A DNA stretch of 64,000 nucleotides from Heyndrickxia sporothermodurans. Its GTDB lineage: Bacteria > Bacillota > Bacilli > Bacillales > Bacillaceae_C. Shown one piece after another: positions 53,653-64,000 of this stretch. The stretch's first letter is position 1. Each line of letters opens with the position of its first letter. Position numbers and translations under genes: made by a program. Where the stretch lies: NCBI GenBank assembly GCA_016756695.1, contig CP066701.1:1056001-1120000 (forward strand). The letters are read 5' to 3'. Below the pieces are notes generated by a model that saw only the letters and a program-made list of their open reading frames with translations, was not told where the DNA came from and did not search any database.

Positions 53653-53946
53653 TTATTGTAAACCAAAATTCTTTGATAATTCTTCATCGTGTCGAGCCAC
53701 AGCTTCAGCCGTTTTATCTAATTGATCATTAATTTCATGCAATAGTCTTGCAAAGTTTTGCACTTTTGGTGATAGCTGTTCGAACTGCTCATCAAATTTA
53801 TCGAATGCACGACCTTCCCATTCTCCTCGAAGTTCTCTTTGTAAGCTTGTTAAATTTTTCAAAATCTCTTCGATTTGATGTCCACCTTGCCCGTAGCGTT
53901 TCGCTTTTGCCTTTAATTCCTCTGGGGTCATACGAATTTGTGCCAT
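53653..53946 (-). CDS. esxA: WXG100 secreted protein EsxA (YukE)
   Basis: The ATG at 53944-53946 behind AAGGAG gives 97 residues, the family norm. It is a helical hairpin with the turn W-E-G (LRGEWEGRAFDKFDEQF) and the C-terminal export signal H-D-E-E-L-type (AVARHDEELSKNFGLQ). EsxA is both substrate and part of the T7SS. It is the first gene of the secretion locus. Confidence 0.93.
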   Translation of the reverse strand: MAQIRMTPEELKAKAKRYGQGGHQIEEILKNLTSLQRELRGEWEGRAFDKFDEQFEQLSPKVQNFARLLHEINDQLDKTAEAVARHDEELSKNFGLQ

Positions 53947-53955
53947 TATATCCAT

Positions 53956-54414
53956 CTCCTTTTAATTATTAGCCATAGGCTTTTTATCATATAAATTAAA
54001 ATGATAAACACATGTTAAATGACTACTTCAAAATATTTAATCTAAGCCATCAATGTACTTCCTTATTATTAATACATCAATTTTATGGAAGTATATTACT
54101 ATATATGTATTTACCACCTATTTAATAATCGGTCAAATGGCCTTATGACAATTGTCGAATTTTGTCTGGTACTTTCTTCTGCAATACTTTGAAACTAGTA
54201 TTTTTTTGTAGGAAATAAGGAGGGATTCACTTTTATTTTATTAAGGATTTGGAGCGTTTTTTTGATATTTCTGGATAAAATATTACGAATATTACAATTT
54301 GTAGGTCCTATTTACTGTTTTCCTATTTTAATCAGGAAATTTACTTCTACTATTTTCGACAAAAAAACCCGTAAGACAATTTTTTGTCTTACGGGTTTTT
54401 GGCTAGCGATTGAA
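53956..54414. other. Region between esxA and groEL with a groEL terminator
   Basis: No gene. A strong hairpin at 54364-54399 (AAAACCCGTAAGACAA with its complement, then T-run) ends groESL transcription and is nearly symmetric, so it may serve the other direction too. The part next to esxA must contain its promoter, but no clear -35/-10 pair was identified. Confidence 0.6.
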
Positions 54415-56049
<1,635 letters not shown>

Positions 56050-56102
56050 TTACCTCCTCGATCTTCTTTAATGATGTATTTATTTTCGAAAATGGTAAAT
56101 AA

Positions 56103-56387
56103 CTATTGTACAATAGCTAAAATGTCTGAATCACGAAGAATTAAATATTCGTTACCTTGGTATTTCACTTCTGTACCAGCATATTTAGAGAAGATGATGC
56201 GATCGCCTTCAGATACTTCCAGAGCAACACGCTCACCGCTATCTAAAACACGACCAGTACCTACAGCTACTACCTTACCTTCTTGCGGTTTTTCCTTTGC
56301 AGAATCAGGAAGAACGATACCGCTTGCAGTTTTTTCCTCTGCTTCTACTAGTTCAATTACGACGCGATCTCCAAGTGGTTTTAACAA
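56103..56387 (-). CDS. groES: Co-chaperonin GroES
   Basis: The start is TTG at 56385-56387 (protein [12 protein letters not shown] beginning as MLKPLGDR), which gives exactly the family length of 94 residues and stands 7 bases after GAGGAGG. Longer frames would use residues unlike GroES. The mobile loop ([17 protein letters not shown]) and the end [14 protein letters not shown] are typical. First gene of the groESL operon. Confidence 0.95.
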   Translation of the reverse strand: MLKPLGDRVVIELVEAEEKTASGIVLPDSAKEKPQEGKVVAVGTGRVLDSGERVALEVSEGDRIIFSKYAGTEVKYQGNEYLILRDSDILAIVQ

Positions 56388-56428
56388 GTGAAACAACCTC
56401 CTCAATAATTTTATGTAATTTTAAATTA

Positions 56429-56455
56429 TTAGCACTCACTACTCTTGAGTGCTAA
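56429..56455 (-). promoter_or_regulatory. CIRCE operator (HrcA binding site)
   Basis: The perfect inverted repeat TTAGCACTC - 9 bases - GAGTGCTAA is the consensus CIRCE element, bound by the HrcA repressor. It lies between the promoter and groES, so groESL is a class I heat-shock operon here. Confidence 0.97.
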
Positions 56456-56466
56456 CACAATTATTA

Positions 56467-56495
56467 TAATAAATAATTCAATTCCATTTTGCAAG
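56467..56495 (-). promoter_or_regulatory. SigA-type promoter of groESL
   Basis: On the minus strand, -35 TTGCAA (56490-56495) and -10 TATTAT (56467-56472) are 17 bases apart, just upstream of CIRCE. This is the expected vegetative promoter place. Confidence 0.7.
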
Positions 56496-56727
56496 TCTTT
56501 ACAGTTAACTTTTTTGAAAAAACTCCTTCAATCAGTTTGAATATCCTAAAATTAAGACTTCGCGCAATATTCAAGTCTATGTCCAATTATTATTTCTATT
56601 CATAACTGGAGGTTATTTTTACATATAATAGATTGAAGGATAAAAAATGTACTGCACACTTAATATTTGAACCTCTATTTATTCAATAGTAGAATGGATT
56701 ATGAGCTAACAAGAAAGGAAAAATATT

Positions 56728-57459
56728 GTGAAAAAAGAATATGTATATATTTTAATTACTTATATTGCGATGCAACTATCCGCTTATGTTGGTCAACCCA
56801 TTGTTTATATTATTGGTGTGAAAGGATTTCATACTTCGGAAAGTTATATGAAAATGATGACGCCCGTTTATTGGATTGTAATCAGTTTCATTTCCGCGTT
56901 AATTATTGTTTTGTTGATTTTGCGAAAATCTGAACGAAAATATCAATTAGAAAGAAGTACACCGCTTTCAGTCGGAAAGTCGATCACCTGGGCAATCGGA
57001 GGGATTTTTCTAGCATTTATTGCTCAAGCGCTTGCATCAATCATTGAGCAAATGATTGGCATTAAACCTGGATCAGAAAACACTCAGCGAATCGTAAGCC
57101 TAATCGAAACTTTTCCGATTGTCGTTGTTGTAAGTTCAATTATTGGCCCAATTTTAGAGGAAATTGTATTTAGAAAGATTATTTTCGGAACACTTCATAA
57201 ATATTTATCCTTTTTTTCTTCGGCACTTATCAGTTCCATCATTTTTGGACTTGCACATATGGAGTTTGTCCATCTATTACTGTATTCTGCCATGGGATTC
57301 ACATTTGCCTTTTTATATAAAAAGACAAATCGCATTTTAGTGCCAATAAGCGCACACGTAATAATGAACACAATCGTTGTTATTGCTCAGCTATTGAACC
57401 GCGAAGAAATTCAAAAAATTATCGAGAAACAAAGCTTTATTGGAGGACTTTTCTCATGA
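56728..57459 (+). CDS. ydiL: CPBP-family intramembrane protease (YdiL)
   Basis: A 243-residue membrane protein with about seven segments. The three motifs of CAAX-protease/bacteriocin-processing (CPBP) proteins are seen: EEIVFRKIIFG near residue 144, FGLAHMEF near 176, and ISAHVIMN near 209. The Glu-Glu, Arg, His and His residues form the active site. Starts GTG with AAGGAAA site. Located as ydiL beside groESL in B. subtilis; overlaps the next gene by four bases. Confidence 0.85.
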   Translation: MKKEYVYILITYIAMQLSAYVGQPIVYIIGVKGFHTSESYMKMMTPVYWIVISFISALIIVLLILRKSERKYQLERSTPLSVGKSITWAIGGIFLAFIAQALASIIEQMIGIKPGSENTQRIVSLIETFPIVVVVSSIIGPILEEIVFRKIIFGTLHKYLSFFSSALISSIIFGLAHMEFVHLLLYSAMGFTFAFLYKKTNRILVPISAHVIMNTIVVIAQLLNREEIQKIIEKQSFIGGLFS

Positions 57460-57650
57460 GACCACTACAATCCGGCATAATCTATTGCCTTCTTGGCACC
57501 CTGTTTACTTATTTTGCCGTTAAACAAGTTAATCTTCACGGTTGGTCTTTTTTAGCTTACATGCTCGTCTTTTTAGCAACGATTGATTATGGGTCAGGCT
57601 TTCGATTAATCACTTTGCATTTTCGCCTAAAAAGCCATCAAAAAAAATAA
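57456..57650 (+). CDS. ydiK: YdiK-like small membrane protein
   Basis: A 64-residue protein with two membrane segments (about 5-22 and 28-50) and a basic tail (RLKSHQKK). It matches in size and place the DUF4305 protein YdiK. Coupled to ydiL by an ATGA overlap. Function unknown. Confidence 0.75.
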   Translation: MRPLQSGIIYCLLGTLFTYFAVKQVNLHGWSFLAYMLVFLATIDYGSGFRLITLHFRLKSHQKK

Positions 57651-57675
57651 AACCTCCCAATTGGAAGGTTTTATT
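57646..57675. terminator. Shared terminator of ydiLK and tatAC
   Basis: Arms AATAAAACCT and AGGTTTTATT enclose a 10-base loop with further pairing; T-runs stand on both strands. It overlaps the ends of the two converging operons. Confidence 0.75.
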
Positions 57676-58432
57676 TTTTTTCACTTTCGCTTTGCAGCGC
57701 ATATTTTAATTCCGCTGCTTTCGCTTTTCGATAACCGACTTTCGAAACCAATATACTAATTTCGTATAAAATCATTAGCGGTACACCGACGACAATTTGT
57801 GACATTACGTCAGGCGGTGTGATAAAAGCAGCAAGGATGAGTAGAAAGAAATATGCGTACTTTCTAATCTTCGCCAAAAACATTGGTGTAATGATTCCTA
57901 ATCGCGTTAAGAACATGATAACGATTGGTAATTCAAACAGTATCCCAAATGGGAAGGTAATTTGAAACAAAAACGAAAAATATTCATTAATACCGATGAC
58001 CGGATTAATATCCATTTGTGATGATAGCTTCATCATGAAGCGTAAGATTAACGGAAACAATATAAAATAAGCGAATGCTAGTCCAGCTAAAAAGAGAACA
58101 AGTGCAATGGGAATATAACTTAAAGTTATTTTCCGTTCTTTTTCATATAAGCCGGGACTAATAAATGCCCAAAGTTGATAAAGAATTACGGGTAAAATAA
58201 TCACTATGGCCAAATACAAAGTAACTTCCATAAAAACTTTAAAAGGATCTGTCAGCCGAAACGCATTCATTGTTACTTCTTTTGCATAATCAGAATGCTG
58301 GAGATAACGAATGATTGGTTGTGAAAGAAAAAAACTTACAATTACAGCCAAGATAAAGAAAACGACTATCACAAACAGTCGCTTCCTTAGCTCGGATATA
58401 TGTTCAAAAATCGTCATGTCTTTTTGACTCAT
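57671..58432 (-). CDS. tatC: Twin-arginine translocase subunit TatC
   Basis: A 253-residue protein with six membrane segments. The N-terminal EHISELRKRLF and the loop after segment one with SDYAKEVTMNAFRLTDPFKVF are family hallmarks. It recognises twin-arginine signal peptides of folded exported proteins. Together with the TatA gene 19 bases upstream it forms a minimal two-gene system like TatAy-TatCy. Confidence 0.93.
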   Translation of the reverse strand: MSQKDMTIFEHISELRKRLFVIVVFFILAVIVSFFLSQPIIRYLQHSDYAKEVTMNAFRLTDPFKVFMEVTLYLAIVIILPVILYQLWAFISPGLYEKERKITLSYIPIALVLFLAGLAFAYFILFPLILRFMMKLSSQMDINPVIGINEYFSFLFQITFPFGILFELPIVIMFLTRLGIITPMFLAKIRKYAYFFLLILAAFITPPDVMSQIVVGVPLMILYEISILVSKVGYRKAKAAELKYALQSESEKK

Positions 58433-58451
58433 ATGAATTCATCCTAACATT

Positions 58452-58637
58452 TTACTTAACGTTGTCTTTATCAGTTTTTGGCTTATCGTCTTCTTCATCC
58501 GCCAAGCCCTTAGTTGCATTTTTAAATTCTTTTAAGGTATCCCCGGCAGCTCTGCCCAATTGGGGTAATTTCTTCGGTCCGAAAACTAGTAAGGCAACTA
58601 TCACAATGAGAATAATACTTCCAATTCCTGGTCCCAT
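58452..58637 (-). CDS. tatA: Twin-arginine translocase subunit TatA
   Basis: The ATG at 58635-58637 behind GGAGGTG gives 61 residues ([21 protein letters not shown]). One membrane segment, then [23 protein letters not shown], the amphipathic helix of TatA, and an acidic tail. TatA oligomers form the passage for folded proteins. Confidence 0.93.
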   Translation of the reverse strand: MGPGIGSIILIVIVALLVFGPKKLPQLGRAAGDTLKEFKNATKGLADEEDDKPKTDKDNVK

Positions 58638-58701
58638 CAGTGCCCACCTCCTCATATTTACATGATAATACAAATTAGATGTTTAATCCATTATCTATTT
58701 A

Positions 58702-59361
58702 TTAGTCTTGTGAAATTTCCGTGTCATTTGGATAGTGCTTTAAAAAATAAACTAATGATTGCAACTCTACTGCTAAGTCAATATGATGCACGCGTATAGA
58801 GGAAGGTACATTTAGTCTAGCCGGTGTAAAGTTTAATATACCTTTTACGTTTGTTTTCGCCAGCTGATCAGTAACCCGTTGTGCAACTTCTGCGGGAATC
58901 GTAAGAATAATAACACTGATATCCTCGCTGATTAATCGTGCCTCCAGCTCATCTAAACTATAAATAGGTACATCTCCAATTTTTTTACCGACTTTATTCG
59001 GATCTATATCAAAAGCGATTTCGATTTTTGTATTATTGTTTTTCATAAAATTATAATTTAAAAATGCTGTTCCTAAATTTCCCACACCGATTAGAGCTAC
59101 TTTTGTTAATTCATCTTGATCTAAAGTTTTACGAAAAAATGTTAGCAGATAATTAACATTGTATCCGTAACCCTTTTTCCCTAATGCCCCGAAGTATGAA
59201 AAATCCCTGCGAATCGTGGCGGAGTCGACTTTTACAGCTTCACTTAACTCTGCTGAAGAGACACGCTGTTTGCCAGAGTTATGTAAATTCCTCAAAAATC
59301 GATAATAGAGTGGTAATCGCTTTGCTGTCGCTTGAGGTATTTTAATTAATTCTTCATTCAT
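58702..59361 (-). CDS. rex: Redox-sensing repressor Rex
   Basis: A 219-residue protein. The N-terminal winged helix (about 1-80, with [25 protein letters not shown] region) is followed by a Rossmann domain with [12 protein letters not shown] near 92 and [10 protein letters not shown]. Rex senses NADH/NAD ratio and represses fermentation and respiration genes when NADH is low. Full length and in its usual place between tatA and moaC. Confidence 0.95.
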   Translation of the reverse strand: MNEELIKIPQATAKRLPLYYRFLRNLHNSGKQRVSSAELSEAVKVDSATIRRDFSYFGALGKKGYGYNVNYLLTFFRKTLDQDELTKVALIGVGNLGTAFLNYNFMKNNNTKIEIAFDIDPNKVGKKIGDVPIYSLDELEARLISEDISVIILTIPAEVAQRVTDQLAKTNVKGILNFTPARLNVPSSIRVHHIDLAVELQSLVYFLKHYPNDTEISQD

Positions 59362-59416
59362 ACTATAGGTCCCCCATATAAATCTAACTAAAAAACATTG
59401 GCCTCGAAGGAAGTAT

Positions 59417-59905
59417 CTATTCCCTCAGATAATCAGTGCTTGAAACACCACCTGTTTTTTCTATCAAAAACGTCGGTCCAATAACCATTCCTTTATCAAT
59501 GGCTTTACACATATCATAGACGGTTAAAGCGGTTACAGATGCAGCAGTTAATGCTTCCATTTCAACACCGGTGTTTCCCTTTGTTTTTACACTTGAAATA
59601 ATGTTTAGCATATACATATTTGGATCTTTTTGTTCCCAACTAAATTCAATATTTACTCCATTAATTGGAATAGGATGACACATCGGAATAAGATCCCATG
59701 CTTTTTTTGCAGCCATAACACCTGCAACTTGTGCAACTGCAAGAACATCCCCTTTTTTCATTTTATTATTACGGATTAAATGATAAATTTCATTGCTTAA
59801 TTGTACACTCGATTGTGCAATCGCCGTGCGGACAGTGTCAGGTTTAGTACTCACATCAACCATCTTCGCTCTTCCCTGCTCATTAAAATGAGTAAGCTTT
59901 GACAT
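59417..59905 (-). CDS. moaC: Cyclic pyranopterin monophosphate synthase MoaC
   Basis: The ATG at 59903-59905 behind GAGGGGTG gives 162 residues. Motifs: [31 protein letters not shown] near 70-81 and [23 protein letters not shown]; the substrate-binding His in MCHP and the catalytic Lys and Asp residues in this region are present. It makes the first stable intermediate of molybdenum cofactor with MoaA. Confidence 0.95.
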   Translation of the reverse strand: MSKLTHFNEQGRAKMVDVSTKPDTVRTAIAQSSVQLSNEIYHLIRNNKMKKGDVLAVAQVAGVMAAKKAWDLIPMCHPIPINGVNIEFSWEQKDPNMYMLNIISSVKTKGNTGVEMEALTAASVTALTVYDMCKAIDKGMVIGPTFLIEKTGGVSSTDYLRE

Positions 59906-60028
59906 CGAAAACACCCCTCAATTTATCATACACTATTTTTCTTTCCGTGTCCTATTTAGAAATAGTGAATCATTGCCCAAACCCTCATGAATACGGTACA
60001 CTACCAATATAGATGAGGTGAAATAAAT

Positions 60029-61954
60029 ATGATTTTATTACAAGTTCAACAACTAACAAAACATTTTGGTGCTGAACTTATTTTATCAAATATAAAATTA
60101 GAAATTCAGACGAGAGATCGTATTGCATTAGTTGGGAGAAACGGTGCCGGAAAGTCCACGTTATTAAAAATTATTTCTGGACAAATGTCATTAGACTCCG
60201 GGGATATTGTCAAACCAAAGGATGTTTCCATCGGTTATCTTGCACAAAATACTGGATTGAAATCTAGTTTATCCATTTGGGATGAAATGTTAACTGTATT
60301 TCAAGATTTGCGGCAAATGGAGAATCAAATAAGAGATGTAGAACAAAAAATTGCAGACCCGTATTACTATGAAAAACCGGATCTTTACAACAAAATCTTA
60401 GCTGAATATGATCAATTACAGATTCGTTTTAAAGATTTAGGTGGTTATCAGTATGAATCCGATATCCGTTCAGTCCTTCACGGCCTGCGATTCAGTGATT
60501 TTGATTATGGAACAATGATTGAAACATTAAGCGGCGGCCAAAAAACCCGCTTAGCATTAGCTAAATTACTTTTAACTAAACCAGACATTTTAATTTTGGA
60601 CGAACCTACGAACCATTTGGATATTGACACCCTTTCATGGCTGGAACAGTATTTACAAGGCTATAACGGTGCCATACTTATCGTCTCGCATGATCGATAT
60701 TTCTTAGACAAAGTCGTTACCCAAGTGTATGAATTATCAAGACACGCTATTCAGAAATATTATGGGAATTACAGCCAATATTTGACGCAAAAGGCTGAAC
60801 AATATGAACGTGATTTCAAACAATATGAGAAACAACAAGAAGAAATTGCCAAACTACAAGATTTTATTCAACGAAATTTAGCAAGAGCTTCCACAACAAA
60901 ACGTGCACAAAGTCGAAGAAAACAGCTTGGAAAATTGACAATAATGGACAGGCCGTTAGGTGACGAAAAATCAGCTACTTTCGCATTTCAAATTGAGAAG
61001 CAAAGCGGTAATGAAGTGTTAAATATTGTGGACGGTTCTATTGGATATAATCACCATATTATCGCAAAAAATATCTTTTTATCAATAAAAAAAGGTGACA
61101 GTATTGCACTTGTAGGACCAAATGGAGTCGGTAAATCAACCTTACTTAAAACAATTATTAAAAAGTTGGACCTTCATAACGGAAACATCAATTACGGTTC
61201 AAATGTGACGATTGGTTATTATGATCAAGAACAAGCCGACCTCTCATCGAACAAAACGGTTTTAAATGAACTATGGGATGATTATCCTTTGAAAGATGAA
61301 AAAGAAATACGTACAGTATTAGGAAATTTTCTATTTTCGGGTGATGATGTTCTTAAAATTGTCTCAAGTTTAAGTGGCGGAGAAAAAGCAAGACTTGCTT
61401 TATCCAAGCTTTTACTGCAAAAAGCAAATTTTCTTATTTTAGATGAACCGACAAACCATTTGGACCTCGATAGTAAAGAAGTATTGGAAAATGCTTTAAT
61501 TGATTACCCCGGTACGATTCTATTCGTCTCCCATGATCGTTACTTTATCAACAGGCTGGCAACAAAGGTGATAGAGCTAGGGAAAGATGGAACAAAGGAA
61601 TATCTCGGAGATTACGATTATTATGTTGAAAAACAGCAAGAAATGCAGGAATTAAAAAAACTGGAACATTCAAAACTTGAAACTACTACGGATACACAGA
61701 ATCCTGCAAAACAATCGTATCAACAAGACAAAGAGGCAAAAAAACTGGAACGGCAACGTAAACGTCGAATTGAGGAAATCGAGGGATACATTGACGAATT
61801 AGAGAGTAAATTAGAAAATAACGAAGCATTACTATGTAAGCCTGAAATCTACCAAGACCATGAAAAAGTTCTTGAATTAAATAAGGAAATCACTGATTTC
61901 AAACAACAACTTGAAAAATTGATGGAAGAGTGGACAGAACTTGCAGAAGGTTAA
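60029..61954 (+). CDS. ydiF: ABC-F family ATPase (YdiF type)
   Basis: A 641-residue soluble protein with two ATPase domains (Walker A GRNGAGKST near 36-44 and GPNGVGKST near 364-372; signatures LSGGQKTRLALA and LSGGEKARLALS; Walker B ILDEPTNHLD in both) joined by a charged linker. A C-terminal coiled coil (about 560-641) follows. No membrane domain. ABC-F proteins act at the ribosome exit site. Starts ATG behind GATGAGGTG. Divergent from moaC. Confidence 0.92.
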   Translation: MILLQVQQLTKHFGAELILSNIKLEIQTRDRIALVGRNGAGKSTLLKIISGQMSLDSGDIVKPKDVSIGYLAQNTGLKSSLSIWDEMLTVFQDLRQMENQIRDVEQKIADPYYYEKPDLYNKILAEYDQLQIRFKDLGGYQYESDIRSVLHGLRFSDFDYGTMIETLSGGQKTRLALAKLLLTKPDILILDEPTNHLDIDTLSWLEQYLQGYNGAILIVSHDRYFLDKVVTQVYELSRHAIQKYYGNYSQYLTQKAEQYERDFKQYEKQQEEIAKLQDFIQRNLARASTTKRAQSRRKQLGKLTIMDRPLGDEKSATFAFQIEKQSGNEVLNIVDGSIGYNHHIIAKNIFLSIKKGDSIALVGPNGVGKSTLLKTIIKKLDLHNGNINYGSNVTIGYYDQEQADLSSNKTVLNELWDDYPLKDEKEIRTVLGNFLFSGDDVLKIVSSLSGGEKARLALSKLLLQKANFLILDEPTNHLDLDSKEVLENALIDYPGTILFVSHDRYFINRLATKVIELGKDGTKEYLGDYDYYVEKQQEMQELKKLEHSKLETTTDTQNPAKQSYQQDKEAKKLERQRKRRIEEIEGYIDELESKLENNEALLCKPEIYQDHEKVLELNKEITDFKQQLEKLMEEWTELAEG

Positions 61955-61976
61955 TTGATGCCGCATACTTTAAGAC

Positions 61977-62004
61977 AAAAATACCAGATACTCTGGTATT
62001 TTTT
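61977..62004 (+). terminator. Terminator of ydiF
   Basis: AAAAATACCAG pairs with CTGGTATTTTT around ATACT, followed by TTT; it stands about 23 bases after the ydiF stop. Confidence 0.85.
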
Positions 62005-62223
62005 TAGTCCACAAAACTATCCACAGATTTTTTTCTCCCCATATAGTATAAAAGTATTATTATTTGTGCATTTCTAGCCTTATCAACAGATTTATACACA
62101 TTATCCACAGAAATCATAATTTTTCAACAATATTTTATACACACCAACATAGTTTCATTAACATTTTATCCACAAGCTGTGCACAACAACAGTTGTTCGT
62201 ATTTTTTATTCACATGTGGATAG
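62005..62223. promoter_or_regulatory. Cluster of DnaA-box-like 9-mers
   Basis: Two perfect TTATCCACA boxes (62101-62109 and 62166-62174) are surrounded by close variants on the same strand: CTATCCACA (62017-62025), TTATCAACA (62080-62088), TTATACACA (62092-62100 and 62135-62143) and TTATTCACA (62206-62214), with one inverted CTATCCACA (62215-62223). Eight boxes in about 210 bases, in AT-rich DNA, is far beyond chance. No gene is present. From memory, DnaA-box clusters outside oriC are known in B. subtilis, one of them near gcp (tsaD); they titrate DnaA and restrain initiation. Confidence 0.8.
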
Positions 62224-62240
62224 TTTTATGACAATAAAAA

Positions 62241-62265
62241 AGAAGCATGTCACCCACATGCTTCT
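62241..62265 (-). terminator. Terminator of the tsaB-rimI-tsaD operon
   Basis: AGAAGCATGT pairs with ACATGCTTCT around CACCC, overlapping the tsaD stop; on the minus strand it is followed by TTTTTTATTG. Confidence 0.85.
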
Positions 62266-63283
62266 AAAAATGCTCTATATCTAAACTAGGATTTGCGTTT
62301 AAGGAATATTCACTTCGCTTCCCTTTTTCAAACAAAATACTTCCTGCTGCTGCAATCATCGCTGCATTGTCAGTACATAAATGTAATGGCGGAATAAGTA
62401 ACTCAATTCCATCAATCTTGGCAAATTCCTTCTCAAGTCTTTCTCTAAGCCCTTTATTAGCCGCAACTCCGCCTGATAATAATACTTGTTTTACATTAAA
62501 CTCTTTAGCAGCCTTAATCGTCTTAGTTACTAATACATCAATGACACTCTCTTGAAAACTCGCGGCCATATTTTTCGGGTCAATGGACATACCTTTTTGT
62601 TCTGCGTTATGCAATGTGTTAATTACGGCCGACTTTAAACCGCTAAAACTAAAATCATAAGAATCTTCTTCCAACCATGCCCTTGGTAAATCGATCGTTG
62701 GTGTTCCCTCGTTTGCAAGTCGGTCGATATGTGGACCTCCAGGATAAGGAAGATTAAGTGTTCTAGCTACTTTATCATATGCTTCTCCAGCTGCATCATC
62801 TCTTGTTTCACCGATTACTTCAAATTCCCCGTGCTTCTTCATCAATACTAATTCCGTATGTCCTCCAGAGACGACCAATGATAACAGTGGAAATGCCATT
62901 TCTTTCATTAATCGGTTAGCATATATATGACCAGCTATATGATGCACACCTACTAAGGGAATATTTCTCGCAAAGGAAATTGCTTTTGCCGCATTCACCC
63001 CAACCAATAAAGCCCCGACTAAACCAGGACCCTCTGTTACTGCAATGGCATCAATATCATCAAATGTAACATCTGCCTTAATCAAAGCCTCTTCGATAAC
63101 GACAGTTATTTGTTCCACATGGTGTCTTGATGCTAACTCAGGCACAACTCCTCCAAATCTTTTATGGCTTTCGATTTGTGAAGCAACGATATTTGAGAGT
63201 ATTTCCGTACCATTTCTAATAATAGCTGCAGCTGTTTCATCACAGCTTGTTTCAATTCCTAAAACAATTATATCCTTATTCAT
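62264..63283 (-). CDS. tsaD: tRNA threonylcarbamoyladenosine synthase subunit TsaD
   Basis: 339 residues from the ATG at 63281-63283, which overlaps the rimI stop (TAATG) and follows GGGTGA. Motifs: [14 protein letters not shown] at the start, [12 protein letters not shown] near 110-121 (metal-binding histidines), SGGHTELV and [13 protein letters not shown]. With TsaB and TsaE it transfers threonylcarbamoyl to A37 of tRNAs reading ANN codons. Essential in most bacteria. Old name gcp. Confidence 0.96.
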   Translation of the reverse strand: MNKDIIVLGIETSCDETAAAIIRNGTEILSNIVASQIESHKRFGGVVPELASRHHVEQITVVIEEALIKADVTFDDIDAIAVTEGPGLVGALLVGVNAAKAISFARNIPLVGVHHIAGHIYANRLMKEMAFPLLSLVVSGGHTELVLMKKHGEFEVIGETRDDAAGEAYDKVARTLNLPYPGGPHIDRLANEGTPTIDLPRAWLEEDSYDFSFSGLKSAVINTLHNAEQKGMSIDPKNMAASFQESVIDVLVTKTIKAAKEFNVKQVLLSGGVAANKGLRERLEKEFAKIDGIELLIPPLHLCTDNAAMIAAAGSILFEKGKRSEYSLNANPSLDIEHF

Positions 63284-63729
63284 TATAAATTCACCCACAT
63301 GACTAAGGCATCCTCTTGGTTATCAGTGTAGTAATTTTTCCTGATTCCACCCTCGAAGAAACCTAATTTCTTATATAACGATTGAGCAATTATATTGCTT
63401 ACTCTAACTTCTAGAGTCATTGATTTTGCTCCTTGTTGAATTGAATAATCCATGATACTGCTTAATAATAACTCACCTAGTTTTTGGCCACGATATTCAG
63501 GTAATATAGCAATATTTGTAATATGTGCCTCATCCACTACAAGCCATACCCCACAATAACCGATAATTTTTTCTTGATCTACAATAACGAAATACCTTGC
63601 AAAGTGATTTTTTACAAATTCATTATAGAATGCTTCCCGTGACCAAGGTAATGAAAATGATTGAATTTCTACATTCATGATTCCATCTAAATCAGCTATC
63701 GTTGCTTCTCTTAATTGATAATTCATCAT
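63283..63729 (-). CDS. rimI: Ribosomal protein alanine acetyltransferase RimI
   Basis: A 148-residue GNAT-family enzyme. The acetyl-CoA loop is in [17 protein letters not shown] near residues 76-92, and [24 protein letters not shown] is the usual C-terminal half. It acetylates the N-terminus of ribosomal protein S18 in other bacteria. Overlaps tsaB upstream and tsaD downstream by a few bases. Confidence 0.93.
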   Translation of the reverse strand: MMNYQLREATIADLDGIMNVEIQSFSLPWSREAFYNEFVKNHFARYFVIVDQEKIIGYCGVWLVVDEAHITNIAILPEYRGQKLGELLLSSIMDYSIQQGAKSMTLEVRVSNIIAQSLYKKLGFFEGGIRKNYYTDNQEDALVMWVNL

Positions 63730-64000
63730 TCTTTACTTCTACCCTTTTGAGATTCTAACCATTTTGCTTCCGCTTCAACCAATCGAATATAATTGGGCAC
63801 AAATGTATGGATATCTTCGCCAGGTAAACCCTTTCCTAAAAATGCCAGTTCACTAGGTCGTGGATTATTTTCTGATGGACTTGCAAAAACTGCTTTATCA
63901 CCTAAAGTATTAATGATAGCTTCTTTATGTAAATCAATATCATTTCCTACAAAAATAATTGATTTTTCCAGTTGCTTTAACTTTTCTACCCATTCAACCG
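63726..64000 (-). CDS. tsaB: TsaB, 3' end (cut by window edge)
   Basis: 91 codons are in the window, ending at TGA 63726-63728 inside the rimI start. The end reads PSELAFLGKGLPGEDIHTFVPNYIRLVEAEAKW in parts, with the P-x-Y-x-R-x3-AE-x3-W ending of TsaB (formerly ydiC/yeaZ). It activates TsaD for tRNA t6A formation. The N-terminal ASKHA domain is outside. Confidence 0.9.
   Translation of the reverse strand, partial: VEWVEKLKQLEKSIIFVGNDIDLHKEAIINTLGDKAVFASPSENNPRPSELAFLGKGLPGEDIHTFVPNYIRLVEAEAKWLESQKGRSKE

Overview
The window is AT-rich and comes from a member of the Bacillaceae (Firmicutes). The clearest evidence is the right third, where groES-groEL (with a CIRCE operator), ydiL, ydiK, tatC, tatA, rex, moaC, an ABC-F gene (ydiF type), tsaD, rimI and tsaB sit together as around groESL in Bacillus subtilis. 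No rRNA, tRNA or CRISPR array was seen.

Layout. 1-1.4 kb: right part of an IS3-family element. 1.4-5.0 kb: a small secretion cluster with a 47-residue peptide carrying six cysteines, a divergent operon of ABC exporter, MauE-like membrane protein and membrane-anchored thioredoxin-like protein, and a small membrane protein. This looks like a disulfide-rich bacteriocin or signalling-peptide locus. 5.4-7.3 kb: two OppB/OppC-type permeases without ATPase or binding protein. 7.7-10.1 kb: an IS66 element.

10.2-41.4 kb (minus strand): a polymorphic toxin-immunity array. Intact and broken toxins share one roughly 390-residue N-terminal scaffold (with a PT-TG-like segment) and differ in the C-terminal domain: WHH nuclease, TNT-type NAD glycohydrolase (one intact, one broken, one divergent), a DNA/RNA non-specific nuclease, and an unrecognised domain. 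Each is followed by its own small putative immunity gene (SUKH/SMI1, Imm59-like, YezG/DUF600 and unknown types). Between them lie orphan toxin tails, duplicated or decayed immunity genes, ywqK and ywqL (endonuclease V) homologues, and many insertion sequences: three IS66-type copies, a tentative IS1182-like element carrying a nested IS66, and an IS21 element carrying a nested IS21.

39.6-54.0 kb (minus strand): the type VII secretion system that probably exports these toxins, in the order esxA-esaA-essA-esaB-essB-essC followed by four small partner genes that lead directly into the first toxin. An IS6-like element with an 8-bp target duplication has cut essA exactly at its predicted signal-peptide cleavage site, so the apparatus may be impaired in this strain.

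54.4-64 kb: housekeeping genes. Between ydiF and tsaD lies a dense group of DnaA-box-like 9-mers. Family names come from recognising motifs by eye; no database search was run.
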